From Cellulomonas uda (GTDB lineage: Bacteria > Actinomycetota > Actinomycetes > Actinomycetales > Cellulomonadaceae), in the NCBI RefSeq assembly GCF_006538705.1, contig NZ_BJLP01000034.1:1-44868 (forward strand): a DNA stretch of 44,868 bases, written 5' to 3'. The notes beneath the pieces were generated by a model. It was not told the DNA's origin. It saw only the letters and a program-made list of their open reading frames with translations, and did not search any database. Position numbers and translations under genes: made by a program. This document shows positions 38,182 through 44,868 of this stretch, in pieces. Numbering within the stretch: the stretch's first letter is position 1; each line of letters opens with the position of its first letter.

Positions 38182-38697
38182 CTACGAATCCGGCGTCGTC
38201 GTACCGGACGATGCCGGGTCGACGTACGGGATGCGCGCGCGGGACACCGCGCGGTAGTCCAGGTAGGCCGAGCCGAGCACGCCGGCGAGCAGGACGACCG
38301 CGAGCACGCCGCGCGAGTAGAAGTCCTGGTCCCGCAGGACCGCGAGCACGACGATGACGACGAGCACCTTCGCGAGCCATGTGCCCATCACCACGGCGGC
38401 CATGGTCTGCGCGCTCGAGTGCGCGGTGCGCAGCATCGCGACGATGGTCGTGCCGGAGAACACGAGCGCGAGCCCCACGCCGATCAGCGCGCCCCAGACG
38501 CCCGGCGCACCCGCGACGAGCCACCCGACCCCGACGCCGACCACGAGCAGGGCGCCCAGCAGCCAGAGCACCGTGCGCAGCGACGTGCGGAACACCTCCT
38601 CGGCGGAGCTGTCGTGGTGCGCGGGCCCGCTGGGCGCGGGTTCGACCCCCGGCGCGCCGGGGACGTCGTCGTGGTCGGGGCTCGTCGGCTCGCTCAT
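38182..38697 (-). CDS. AtpI-like membrane protein upstream of atpB
   Basis: The 171-residue protein has a polar N-terminus (about 40 residues) and four predicted membrane helices (for example L-W-L-L-G-A-L-L-V-V-G-V-G-V and A-K-V-L-V-V-I-V-V-L-A-V). It lies in the place of atpI, but sequence similarity to classical AtpI is not visible. It may help c-ring assembly or Mg2+ handling, by position only. Its ATG overlaps the wecA-like stop as ATGA. Confidence 0.75.
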   Translation of the reverse strand: MSEPTSPDHDDVPGAPGVEPAPSGPAHHDSSAEEVFRTSLRTVLWLLGALLVVGVGVGWLVAGAPGVWGALIGVGLALVFSGTTIVAMLRTAHSSAQTMAAVVMGTWLAKVLVVIVVLAVLRDQDFYSRGVLAVVLLAGVLGSAYLDYRAVSRARIPYVDPASSGTTTPDS

Positions 38698-39806
38698 GCG
38701 GTTCCTACCGGTGTGGTGCGGTGCGACCGGCCGCGCAGCGGCCCGATGGTCAGCAGGACGGCGACGACGACGGCGGCGAGGAAGATCCACAGCACGGTCG
38801 TCGTCGAGAACAGGACGAGCGCGCCCACGCCGTAGGCGAAGACGGCCGTCCACAGGTACATGATCGCCACCGCGCGACGGTGGCTGTGCCCGAGGGCGAG
38901 CAACCGGTGGTGCAGGTGCAGGCGGTCGGGGTGGAACGGGGACTTGCCCTGGATGGTGCGTCTGATGATCGCCAGCCCCATGTCGAGCAGGGGCAGCAGC
39001 AGGACCGCGATGGGCAGCAGGATCGGCAGGAACGCGGGGAACGACTGCCGGCGGGACACCTGCTCGGGGTCGATCTGGCCGGTCACGATGATCGCCGCGG
39101 CGGCGAGCACGAACCCGAGCAGCATCGAGCCGGAGTCCCCCATGAAGATGCGCGCGGGGTACAGGTTGTGCGGCAGGAACCCGACGCACGCCCCCACGAG
39201 CGCCGCGAGGACGAGCGCGGACAGGCTCGCGTAGTCGCCCGACGTCGCGCGCGTGAGCAGGTAGCAGTACAGGAAGAACGCGCCGCCGCCGATGGCCAGC
39301 ACGCCCGCGGCGAGGCCGTCGAGCCCGTCGACGAAGTTCACGGCGTTCATCGCGACCACGACGATCACGATGGTGAGGAACGTCCACATGCGCCCCGAGC
39401 TCACGGTGACCCCGCCGATCGGCAGCTGGTAGAGCTGCACGCCCTGCCAGGCGAGGAAGCCCGCGGCGAGCACCTGACCCATGAGCTTGGTGAGCCAGTC
39501 GAGGTCCCAGATGTCGTCCGCGACCCCGAGCGCGACGACGAGCCCCGCTCCCCCGACGATCCCGACGAGCGCGCGCGGGTTGTCGTACACCCCTTCGAGG
39601 AACGGCAGGCGGCTGGCCACGACGATCGTCACGACCACGCCGAGGAACATCGCCAGCCCGCCGAGCCGCGGCGTCGGCACCGCGTGCACGTCGCGGTCGC
39701 GCACCGCGGTGATCGCGCCCCAGCGCAGCGCGCACCAGCGGGCGAGCGGCGTCATGAGGTAGGCGACCGCGGCGGCCACCAGGCCGACGAGCAGGTAGAC
39801 CCTCAC
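38694..39806 (-). CDS. wecA: Undecaprenyl/decaprenyl-phosphate GlcNAc-1-phosphate transferase (WecA/TagO-like)
   Basis: The 370-residue polytopic membrane protein has the MraY/WecA-family motifs: P-R-L-G-G, the Asp-rich A-D-D-I-W-D-L-D, N-F-V-D-G-L-D-G-L-A, M-G-D-S-G-S-M-L-L-G and the C-terminal H-L-H-H-R-L-L. It transfers a sugar phosphate to the polyprenyl carrier to start synthesis of cell-wall polymers such as arabinogalactan-like or teichoic polymers. The GTG start overlaps the sua5 stop as GTGA. Confidence 0.93.
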   Translation of the reverse strand: MRVYLLVGLVAAAVAYLMTPLARWCALRWGAITAVRDRDVHAVPTPRLGGLAMFLGVVVTIVVASRLPFLEGVYDNPRALVGIVGGAGLVVALGVADDIWDLDWLTKLMGQVLAAGFLAWQGVQLYQLPIGGVTVSSGRMWTFLTIVIVVVAMNAVNFVDGLDGLAAGVLAIGGGAFFLYCYLLTRATSGDYASLSALVLAALVGACVGFLPHNLYPARIFMGDSGSMLLGFVLAAAAIIVTGQIDPEQVSRRQSFPAFLPILLPIAVLLLPLLDMGLAIIRRTIQGKSPFHPDRLHLHHRLLALGHSHRRAVAIMYLWTAVFAYGVGALVLFSTTTVLWIFLAAVVVAVLLTIGPLRGRSHRTTPVGTA

Positions 39807-40570
39807 CCGGCGGCACCGTCCCCCGTGGCGGGCCGGTCGGCGCCCTCCGGGTCACCAGGAGCCTCGTCGGGAACGCCCTCGTCCGGACCGCCCTCGTCGG
39901 GCACGACCTCGTCGGGCAGGAGCCCGTCCGTGCCGCGCACGGGCGCGACCTCGTTGAGCGCGGCGAGCGAGATCGCCCCCTGCCGCACGACGCGCAGCCC
40001 GGGGGTGGTCGCGTCGACGATCGTCGACGCCACCTGCCCCGGCGACGTGCCCGCGTCGAGGTACACGCGCACCCGGTCGCCGAGCATGCGGTACGCGTCG
40101 GCGGCGCTCAGCGCGGCGTCCTGGCCGGTGCGGTTGGCGCTGGACACGGCCAGCGGGCCGGTGCGGCGCAGCAGCGCACGCGCGGCCGGGTGGTCGGGCA
40201 CGCGCAGCGCGACGGTGCCGTGCGTCTCGCCCAGGTCCCACGCGAGCGACGGCTGCGCACGCACGATGATCGTCAGCCCGCCGGGCCAGAACGCCTCCGC
40301 GAGCAGCCGCGCGTGCGCGGGGACGTCGGTCGCGAGCCCGTCGAGCGTGCGCACGTCACCGATGAGGACGGGCGGCGGCATCTGCCGGCCGCGCCCCTTG
40401 GCGTCGAGCAGCGCCTGCACCGCGGGCGGCGAGAACGCGTCCGCGCCGATGCCGTAGACGGTGTCGGTCGGCAGGACGACGAGCCCGCCGTTCGCGACGA
40501 CGTCCACCGCCTCGTCGATCGCCGGTCCCCACGTCGCGGGGTCGTGAGCAGACAGGGTGCGCGCGGTCAC
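39803..40570 (-). CDS. L-threonylcarbamoyladenylate synthase (Sua5/TsaC) with acidic repeat tail
   Basis: The 255-residue protein has the YrdC-fold core with L-P-T-D-T-V-Y-G-I-G, K-G-R-G-R-Q-M-P, S-S-A-N-R-T-G and S-T-I-V-D-A. It makes threonylcarbamoyl-AMP for the t6A modification of tRNA. The core ends near residue 215; the rest is a disordered tail of P-D-E-x-x repeats coded by a 15-bp repeat (39861-39920). GTG 40570 overlaps the prmC stop as GTGA. Confidence 0.93.
   Translation of the reverse strand: MTARTLSAHDPATWGPAIDEAVDVVANGGLVVLPTDTVYGIGADAFSPPAVQALLDAKGRGRQMPPPVLIGDVRTLDGLATDVPAHARLLAEAFWPGGLTIIVRAQPSLAWDLGETHGTVALRVPDHPAARALLRRTGPLAVSSANRTGQDAALSAADAYRMLGDRVRVYLDAGTSPGQVASTIVDATTPGLRVVRQGAISLAALNEVAPVRGTDGLLPDEVVPDEGGPDEGVPDEAPGDPEGADRPATGDGAAG
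39861..39920. repeat. Degenerate 15-bp repeat in the sua5 3' end
   Basis: Four 15-base units built on CCTCGTCGGG plus five variable bases (39861-39875, 39876-39890, 39891-39905, 39906-39920) code on the minus strand for P-D-E-x-x repeats. The unit preserves the frame. Confidence 0.8.
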
Positions 40571-41505
40571 GGGTGCGATCCTTCCACGTGCGACGGTGCC
40601 TTCCGACGTGCGACGAGCATCCGGGGCCGTCCGGTGAGGTCCGGCAGCGTGCCGACGTCGACGAACGCGCCGGTCCGGTCCGCCGCGGCGCGCGCCTCGG
40701 CGTCCTGCACCTCGGCGTGCTCCATCACGAGCAGGCCGCCCGGGACCAGGAGCCGCGCGGCGGCGGCGAGCACGGCGCGCGGCACGTCGAGGCCGTCGGC
40801 ACCACCGCCGTAGAGCGCCAGGTCCGGGTCGTGGTCGCGGACCTCGGGCTCGCGCGGGACCGCGTCGGGCGGGACGTAGGGCGGGTTGGAGACGAGCACG
40901 TCGACCTTCCCGACGAGGTCCGCCAGCAGGTCGGGGTCGCGCACGTCGCCCTGCTCGACGCGCAGCGTGCGGGTGCCCACCGCGCCGCTGTTGGCGCGCG
41001 TGAGCCCGACGGCCTGAGGCGACAGGTCGACCGCGACCACGTGCGCGCCGGGCACCTCGGTGTCGACCGACAGCGCGATCGCGCCGGTCCCGCAGCACAG
41101 GTCGACCACGACGGGCGTCGCACCCGCGGCGACGAGGCGCGCGGCCTCGTCGATCGCGACCTGCGCGACGACCTCGGTCTCGGGCCGGGGCACGAACACG
41201 CCCGGCTCGACACGCAGCGTGAGGTACCGGAACACGGTGTGCCCGACGATGTGCTGCAGCGGCTCGCGCCGGCGTCGCCGCTCGACGAGCTCCGCGAGCT
41301 CCTCGACGAACCCGGCGGGCGCCGGGTCGGGTGCGAGCGCGAGCTCGAGACGCGGCAGCCCGAGCGCGTACGCCGCGAGCGCGACCGCGTCGACGCGCGG
41401 CGACGGCACGCCGGCCTCGTCGAGCACGCGCACGGCGGCCTCCACGAGCGTGCGCACGCCGGGCGCGCGGTCCGCGCCCGCGGAGCCGGGGGCCGGGGTG
41501 CTCAC
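40567..41505 (-). CDS. prmC: Peptide chain release factor glutamine methyltransferase
   Basis: The 312-residue protein has an N-terminal helical domain and an S-adenosylmethionine-binding domain with [10 protein letters not shown] and the catalytic N-P-P-Y-V-P-P. It methylates the Gln of the GGQ motif of RF1, encoded just upstream. The GTG start overlaps the prfA stop as GTGA, coupling enzyme and substrate. Confidence 0.96.
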   Translation of the reverse strand: MSTPAPGSAGADRAPGVRTLVEAAVRVLDEAGVPSPRVDAVALAAYALGLPRLELALAPDPAPAGFVEELAELVERRRRREPLQHIVGHTVFRYLTLRVEPGVFVPRPETEVVAQVAIDEAARLVAAGATPVVVDLCCGTGAIALSVDTEVPGAHVVAVDLSPQAVGLTRANSGAVGTRTLRVEQGDVRDPDLLADLVGKVDVLVSNPPYVPPDAVPREPEVRDHDPDLALYGGGADGLDVPRAVLAAAARLLVPGGLLVMEHAEVQDAEARAAADRTGAFVDVGTLPDLTGRPRMLVARRKAPSHVEGSHP

Positions 41506-42587
41506 GCGCCCGCCTCGGCGAGCCGCGCGGCCTCGTCGGCCTCGATCGCGGACGCGATGACGGGCCCGAGGTCGCCCGCGAGGACCGCGTCGAGGTTGTA
41601 CGCCTTGTAGCCCGTGCGGTGGTCCGCGATCCGGTTCTCCGGGAAGTTGTACGTGCGGATGCGCTCGGAGCGGTCGACCGTGCGCACCTGGCTGCGCCGC
41701 GCCTCGCTCGCCGCGGCCGCGGCCTCCTCCTGGCGTGCCGCGAGCAGCCGCGCGCGCAGCACGCGCATCGCCTGCTCGCGGTTCTGCAGCTGGGACTTCT
41801 CGTTCTGCATCGACACGACGCTGCCCGTGGGCACGTGCGTGATGCGCACGGCCGAGTCGGTCGTGTTGACCGACTGCCCGCCGGGGCCGGACGAGCGGTA
41901 GACGTCGATCCGCAGGTCGTTCGGGTCGATCTCGACCTCGCCCTCGTCGTCCGCCTCCGGGAAGACGAGCACGCCCGCGGCCGACGTGTGGATGCGCCCG
42001 GCCGACTCCGTGACGGGCACGCGCTGCACGCGGTGCACGCCGCCCTCGTACTTCAGGTGCGCCCACACGCCGTCCTCGGGCGCGACGCTCCCGCGCGACT
42101 TGACCGCGACCTGGACGTCCTTGAAGCCGCCGAGGTCCGAGGGCGTGGACTCGAGCACCTGCGTCGTCCAGCCCTGCTGCTCGGCGTACCGCAGGTACAT
42201 GCGCAGCAGGTCGCCCGCGAACAGCGCCGACTCCTCGCCGCCCTCGCCGGCCTTGATCTCGAGGATCACGTCGCGCGCGTCGTCGGGGTCCCGCGGGATC
42301 AGGACCTCGCGCAGGCGCGCGGCGGCCTCGTCGGCGGCGGCCCGCAGCGCGGGGAGCTCGGCGGCGAACGTCGCGTCCTCGTCCGCGAGCTCGGCGGCGG
42401 CCGCCGCGTCGTCGGATGCCGACCGCCACGCCCGGTAGGCCTGCGCGACCCGGCCGAGCTCGGCGTACCGGCGGCCGAGGGTGCGGGCGCGCCCCGCGTC
42501 GGCGTGCACCGCGGGGTCCGAGAGCTGTGCCTCGATCTGCGCGTGCTCGGCGAGCAGCGCCTGCGCGGCGGCGAACTGCTCGCTCAC
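41502..42587 (-). CDS. prfA: Peptide chain release factor 1
   Basis: The 361-residue protein has the catalytic G-P-G-G-Q-S-V-N-T loop and a stop-codon recognition tripeptide P-V-T (in [13 protein letters not shown]). E. coli RF1 has P-A-T; P-V-T is usual in actinobacteria. It reads UAA and UAG. GTG start at 42587. A strong terminator separates it from rpmE, so it needs read-through or its own promoter. Confidence 0.97.
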   Translation of the reverse strand: MSEQFAAAQALLAEHAQIEAQLSDPAVHADAGRARTLGRRYAELGRVAQAYRAWRSASDDAAAAAELADEDATFAAELPALRAAADEAAARLREVLIPRDPDDARDVILEIKAGEGGEESALFAGDLLRMYLRYAEQQGWTTQVLESTPSDLGGFKDVQVAVKSRGSVAPEDGVWAHLKYEGGVHRVQRVPVTESAGRIHTSAAGVLVFPEADDEGEVEIDPNDLRIDVYRSSGPGGQSVNTTDSAVRITHVPTGSVVSMQNEKSQLQNREQAMRVLRARLLAARQEEAAAAASEARRSQVRTVDRSERIRTYNFPENRIADHRTGYKAYNLDAVLAGDLGPVIASAIEADEAARLAEAGA

Positions 42588-42640
42588 GGGACTCCCTCAG
42601 GTGCGGGTGCGACGGGGCACGCGACGCACCCCGGGGACGA

Positions 42641-42708
42641 CGCAGCGCCGGTGCCCTCGCGGACACTGCCATGGAGGGCAGTCGTCCGCGCCGGGCACCG
42701 GCGCTGCG
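42641..42708. terminator. Long compound hairpin between rpmE and prfA
   Basis: A perfect 16-bp outer stem (42641-42656 with 42693-42708) continues, after small bulges, into a 7-bp (42658-42664 with 42684-42690) and a 6-bp stem (42665-42670 with 42677-42682) with a 6-base loop. It starts 6 bases past the rpmE stop on the minus strand and is a very strong terminator or processing structure. Confidence 0.85.
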
Positions 42709-42714
42709 GAGGTG

Positions 42715-42927
42715 CTAGTTGGCCTTCTTGCCGTAGCGGGCCTCGAAGCGGGCCACGCGGCCGCCGGTGTCGAGGATCTTCTGCTTGCCCGTGTAGAACG
42801 GGTGGCAGGCGCTGCAGACGTCGGCGTGGATCTTGCCGCTCGTCACGGTGCTGCGGGTGACGAACGTGCTGCCGCAGGTGCACGTGACCTCGGTGACCAC
42901 GTACTCCGGGTGGATGTCAGACTTCAC
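42715..42927 (-). CDS. rpmE: 50S ribosomal protein bL31, zinc-binding form
   Basis: The 70-residue protein has the four zinc ligands of the C+ form (C-T-C-G-S-T-F and [10 protein letters not shown]). The GTG start at 42927 follows AAGGAG. The zinc form is the usual one under zinc sufficiency. Confidence 0.96.
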   Translation of the reverse strand: MKSDIHPEYVVTEVTCTCGSTFVTRSTVTSGKIHADVCSACHPFYTGKQKILDTGGRVARFEARYGKKAN

Positions 42928-43137
42928 GGGGATCTCCTTGGTGGGGTGTCTCCGGGTCCCGACGCGGATGTGCGCGGGTGAACCGCAGACCAGCGGACCA
43001 TTGTGCCAGAACCCCCGCGCGCCCCGAAATCTTCCCCGGGCGTCGATGCGTCCTGCCCACGTCCACGACCACGTCCACGCCCGGGTCCACGCCCGGGTCC
43101 ACGCCGCCGCCGGCGTGCCGGTCCCTAGGATGCGTGG
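42928..43137. promoter_or_regulatory. Divergent intergenic region between rpmE and the glycosyltransferase gene
   Basis: This gap of 210 bases must hold the promoters of both genes. Apart from the 12-bp repeat at 43061-43108 I see no clear element. The part next to rpmE (about 43000-43040) is slightly richer in A+T. Confidence 0.4.
43061..43108. repeat. 12-bp tandem repeat (GTCCACGCCCGG, four units)
   Basis: Two exact copies of GTCCACGCCCGG (43073-43096) are flanked by one related copy on each side (43061-43072 and 43097-43108). The array lies 30 bases before the start of the glycosyltransferase gene, in its probable promoter or leader. Confidence 0.9.
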
Positions 43138-44304
43138 GTGCCGTCTGCTGCTGGTCCCCGTGACGACGACCGTCGCCTCGTCGTCGGCCTCGTGATCGAC
43201 GACGACCTCGACCGCCCCGACGGCGTGCAGCAGTACGTGCTCACCCTCGGCGCCGAGCTGACGCGCCGCGGCCACGACGTGCACTACGTGGCGTCCACGA
43301 CGCGCCGCACGGACCTGCCGCTGCACGTCGTCGGGCGCAACGTGGGCGTCACGTTCAACGGCAACCGGCTCAACACGCCGCTGCCGGCGTCCCGCGCGCA
43401 GGTGCGCGACCTGCTGGCGCGCGTGCCGTTCGACGTGCTGCACGTGCAGATGCCGTACTCCCCCGTGCTCGCGGGCCGCGTCGTGTCGGCCGCGGCACCC
43501 GGCACCGCGGTCGTCGGGACGTTCCACATCTACCCGCACTCGTGGTGGGTGAGCGCGGGCACGCGCGCGCTCGGCCTGCTCGAGCGGCGGCGCCTGCGCC
43601 GGTTCCGGCACGTCTTCGCGACGTCGCAGGCGGCGGCGCAGTTCGCGCAGCGCACGTTCCGCGTGCCGACGCACGTGCTGGGCAACCCCGTCGACGTCAC
43701 GCGGTTCCCCCCGGCCACCGGTCCCGTGCCCGCGGACCGCCCGGTCCGCATCGTGTTCCTCGGGCGGCTGGTGCCGCGCAAGGGTCCGCGCGAGCTGCTG
43801 GACGCGGTGGTCGCGATGGCGCGCGCCGGCACCCGCAACCCGTGGACCCTGACGATCGCCGGGCGCGGGCCCCTGCACGACGAGCTCGCGGCGACGGTCG
43901 CGCGCGAAGGGCTGACCGGCGTCGACCTGCCCGGGTTCGTCGCCGAGGAGGACAAGGCCGCCCTGCTCGCCGACGCGGACGTCGTCGCGCTGCCGTCGAC
44001 GGGTGGCGAGAGCTTCGGCATCTCCGTCGTCGAGGCGCTCGCCGCCGCGCGTGGCGTGGTCCTCGCGGGCGACAACCCTGGCTACCGCACGACGATGGCC
44101 GGCCTCGAGCGCCAGCTGCTCGACCCGGCCGACACCGCGACGTTCGCGCGCGTGCTCGGCCGGTGGGTCGACGACCCGCAGGGGCGCGCCGCGATCGCCC
44201 GGCGCCAGCGCGCCGCCGCGGCACGGTTCGACACGCCCCGCATCGCCGACGAGGTCGAGCGGGCCTACCGCTCGGCGCTCGCCGCCGCGCGCGCCGAGCA
44301 CTGA
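43138..44304 (+). CDS. GT4-family glycosyltransferase (PimA/PimB-like)
   Basis: The 388-residue GT-B enzyme has an N-terminal acceptor domain ([11 protein letters not shown] and the H-V-Q-M-P-Y-S-P loop) and a C-terminal nucleotide-sugar domain. The latter has [10 protein letters not shown] and the E-x7-E motif in [12 protein letters not shown]. It resembles phosphatidylinositol mannosyltransferases and related mannosyl or glucosyl transferases of actinobacteria; donor and acceptor are not determined. It is cytoplasmic, probably membrane-associated. GTG 43138 has AGGAT upstream. Confidence 0.9.
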   Translation: MPSAAGPRDDDRRLVVGLVIDDDLDRPDGVQQYVLTLGAELTRRGHDVHYVASTTRRTDLPLHVVGRNVGVTFNGNRLNTPLPASRAQVRDLLARVPFDVLHVQMPYSPVLAGRVVSAAAPGTAVVGTFHIYPHSWWVSAGTRALGLLERRRLRRFRHVFATSQAAAQFAQRTFRVPTHVLGNPVDVTRFPPATGPVPADRPVRIVFLGRLVPRKGPRELLDAVVAMARAGTRNPWTLTIAGRGPLHDELAATVAREGLTGVDLPGFVAEEDKAALLADADVVALPSTGGESFGISVVEALAAARGVVLAGDNPGYRTTMAGLERQLLDPADTATFARVLGRWVDDPQGRAAIARRQRAAAARFDTPRIADEVERAYRSALAAARAEH

Positions 44305-44334
44305 CGGCGCCCGGCACACACGCTGACCAGCGCT

Positions 44335-44354
44335 CCCGCGCGTCAGCGCGCGGG
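44335..44354. terminator. Bidirectional hairpin between convergent genes
   Basis: CCCGCGCG / CGCGCGGG (44335-44342 and 44347-44354) with a 4-base loop lies 30 bases past the glycosyltransferase stop. It overlaps the stop codon of the TfoX-like gene, which falls at the loop. Confidence 0.55.
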
Positions 44355-44711
44355 CACTGACGCGGCCGTGCGCGCGCCGATCGCGACCCACCGGCGCAGC
44401 ACCGCGTCGTCGGCCAGCACGGCCGTGTCGACCACGACCCACCCCCGCATGTCCGAGCCCCGCATCTGCATGGGCCGCACCCCGGCGCTCGCCAGGAGCT
44501 CACCGCGGTCCTCGATCGGGACGCGCACCATCAACCCGCCCGAGCGCGTGCTCACGACGACGGCCATCCGCCCGTCGAGCAGGAACGCGAGCCCGCCGAA
44601 CATCCGCTTCTCGCCGACGGCGGAGCCGCCCGACCCCGCCCCGGCGCCGCGCGCCGCGAGATGGTCCGCGAGAGCCGCGCGCACGCGTGCCCCCAGAGCC
44701 TCGTCGACCAT
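44343..44711 (-). CDS. TfoX N-terminal domain protein
   Basis: The 122-residue protein has the single TfoX N-terminal domain ([15 protein letters not shown], then M-R-G-W-V-V-V-D near the end). It lacks the C-terminal DNA-linked part of competence regulator TfoX. Such stand-alone domains are common in actinobacteria and of unknown function. ATG 44711 has a G-rich ribosome site. Confidence 0.88.
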   Translation of the reverse strand: MVDEALGARVRAALADHLAARGAGAGSGGSAVGEKRMFGGLAFLLDGRMAVVVSTRSGGLMVRVPIEDRGELLASAGVRPMQMRGSDMRGWVVVDTAVLADDAVLRRWVAIGARTAASVPAR

Positions 44712-44780
44712 GGGTCCCCCCTCGTCCCGTCGCGTCCGGGACCCATGGTGCCCCGGCGTGCGCCGGGGCGGAAGGCGCTG

Positions 44781-44868
44781 CACTGTGGAGTGAGCACTGT
44801 GGAGTGAGCACTGTGGAGTGAGCACTGTGGAGTGAGCACTGTGGAGTGAGCACCGTGGAGTGAGCACC
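44781..44868. repeat. 14-bp tandem repeat running off the window end
   Basis: Five exact copies of CACTGTGGAGTGAG (44781-44850), one copy with a single change (44851-44864) and the first four bases of a seventh reach the last base of the window. The array starts 69 bases upstream of the TfoX-like gene. Its unit is not a multiple of three and it is not in a supported gene. Confidence 0.97.

Noticed and set aside
44781..44868. Possible CRISPR array
   Set aside because: Units of 14 bp follow one another without spacers, and no cas gene is visible.

Overview
The window is very G+C-rich DNA from an actinobacterium. A Cellulomonas-type (Cellulomonadaceae) plant-polysaccharide degrader is the best guess. 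The gene order rpmE-prfA-prmC-sua5-wecA-(atpI-like)-atpBEFHAGDC-DUF2550-nucS is characteristic of Actinobacteria. NucS, an actinobacterial-type RF1 (PVT tripeptide), a Scy/DivIVA-like coiled-coil protein and frequent GTG starts agree with this. Species assignment is inference.

Layout. 1-618: no gene seen; a strong terminator lies at 452-488. 619-4496 (minus): a membrane protein with a long Pro/Ala-rich tail, a lipoprotein and a YbbN/CnoX-like thioredoxin-TPR protein. 4830-7683 (plus): a Scy-like coiled-coil protein and a conserved small protein. 7705-10558 (minus): a compact four-gene operon (zinc-ribbon protein, HAD phosphatase, two alpha/beta hydrolases). 10600-27960: a glycan-use locus. 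27991-29897: tatA facing nagA and a small membrane protein. 29933-42927 (minus): nucS, DUF2550, the complete F1Fo ATP synthase, then atpI-like, wecA, sua5, prmC, prfA and rpmE. 43138-44711: a GT4 glycosyltransferase facing a TfoX-like protein. The window ends inside a 14-bp tandem repeat.

The most interesting part is 10.7-28.2 kb. A GH42 beta-galactosidase, a GH31 alpha-xylosidase (catalytic residues at the same numbers as E. coli YicI) and a GH1 beta-glucosidase form one operon. It diverges from a LacI-family regulator gene. A second operon encodes a Tat-type lipoprotein binding protein, two Lpl-type permeases and a GH95 alpha-L-fucosidase, and it diverges from a GH3 beta-glucosidase. None of the hydrolases has a signal peptide. 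Together they match the linkages of fucosylated xyloglucan oligosaccharides (Fuc-Gal-Xyl-Glc), which suggests uptake of intact oligosaccharides and stepwise disassembly in the cytoplasm. No transporter ATPase is encoded here.

Copies of a LacI-type palindrome, GAANCGNTTC, occur only in the intergenic regions of this locus: before GH42, before lacI, between GH31 and GH1, before the binding-protein gene and before GH3. They also occur before tatA, which encodes a subunit of the export system that the binding protein appears to need. This apparent coupling of Tat export to a sugar regulon is the main hypothesis to test. All functional statements are from sequence reading; no database search was run.
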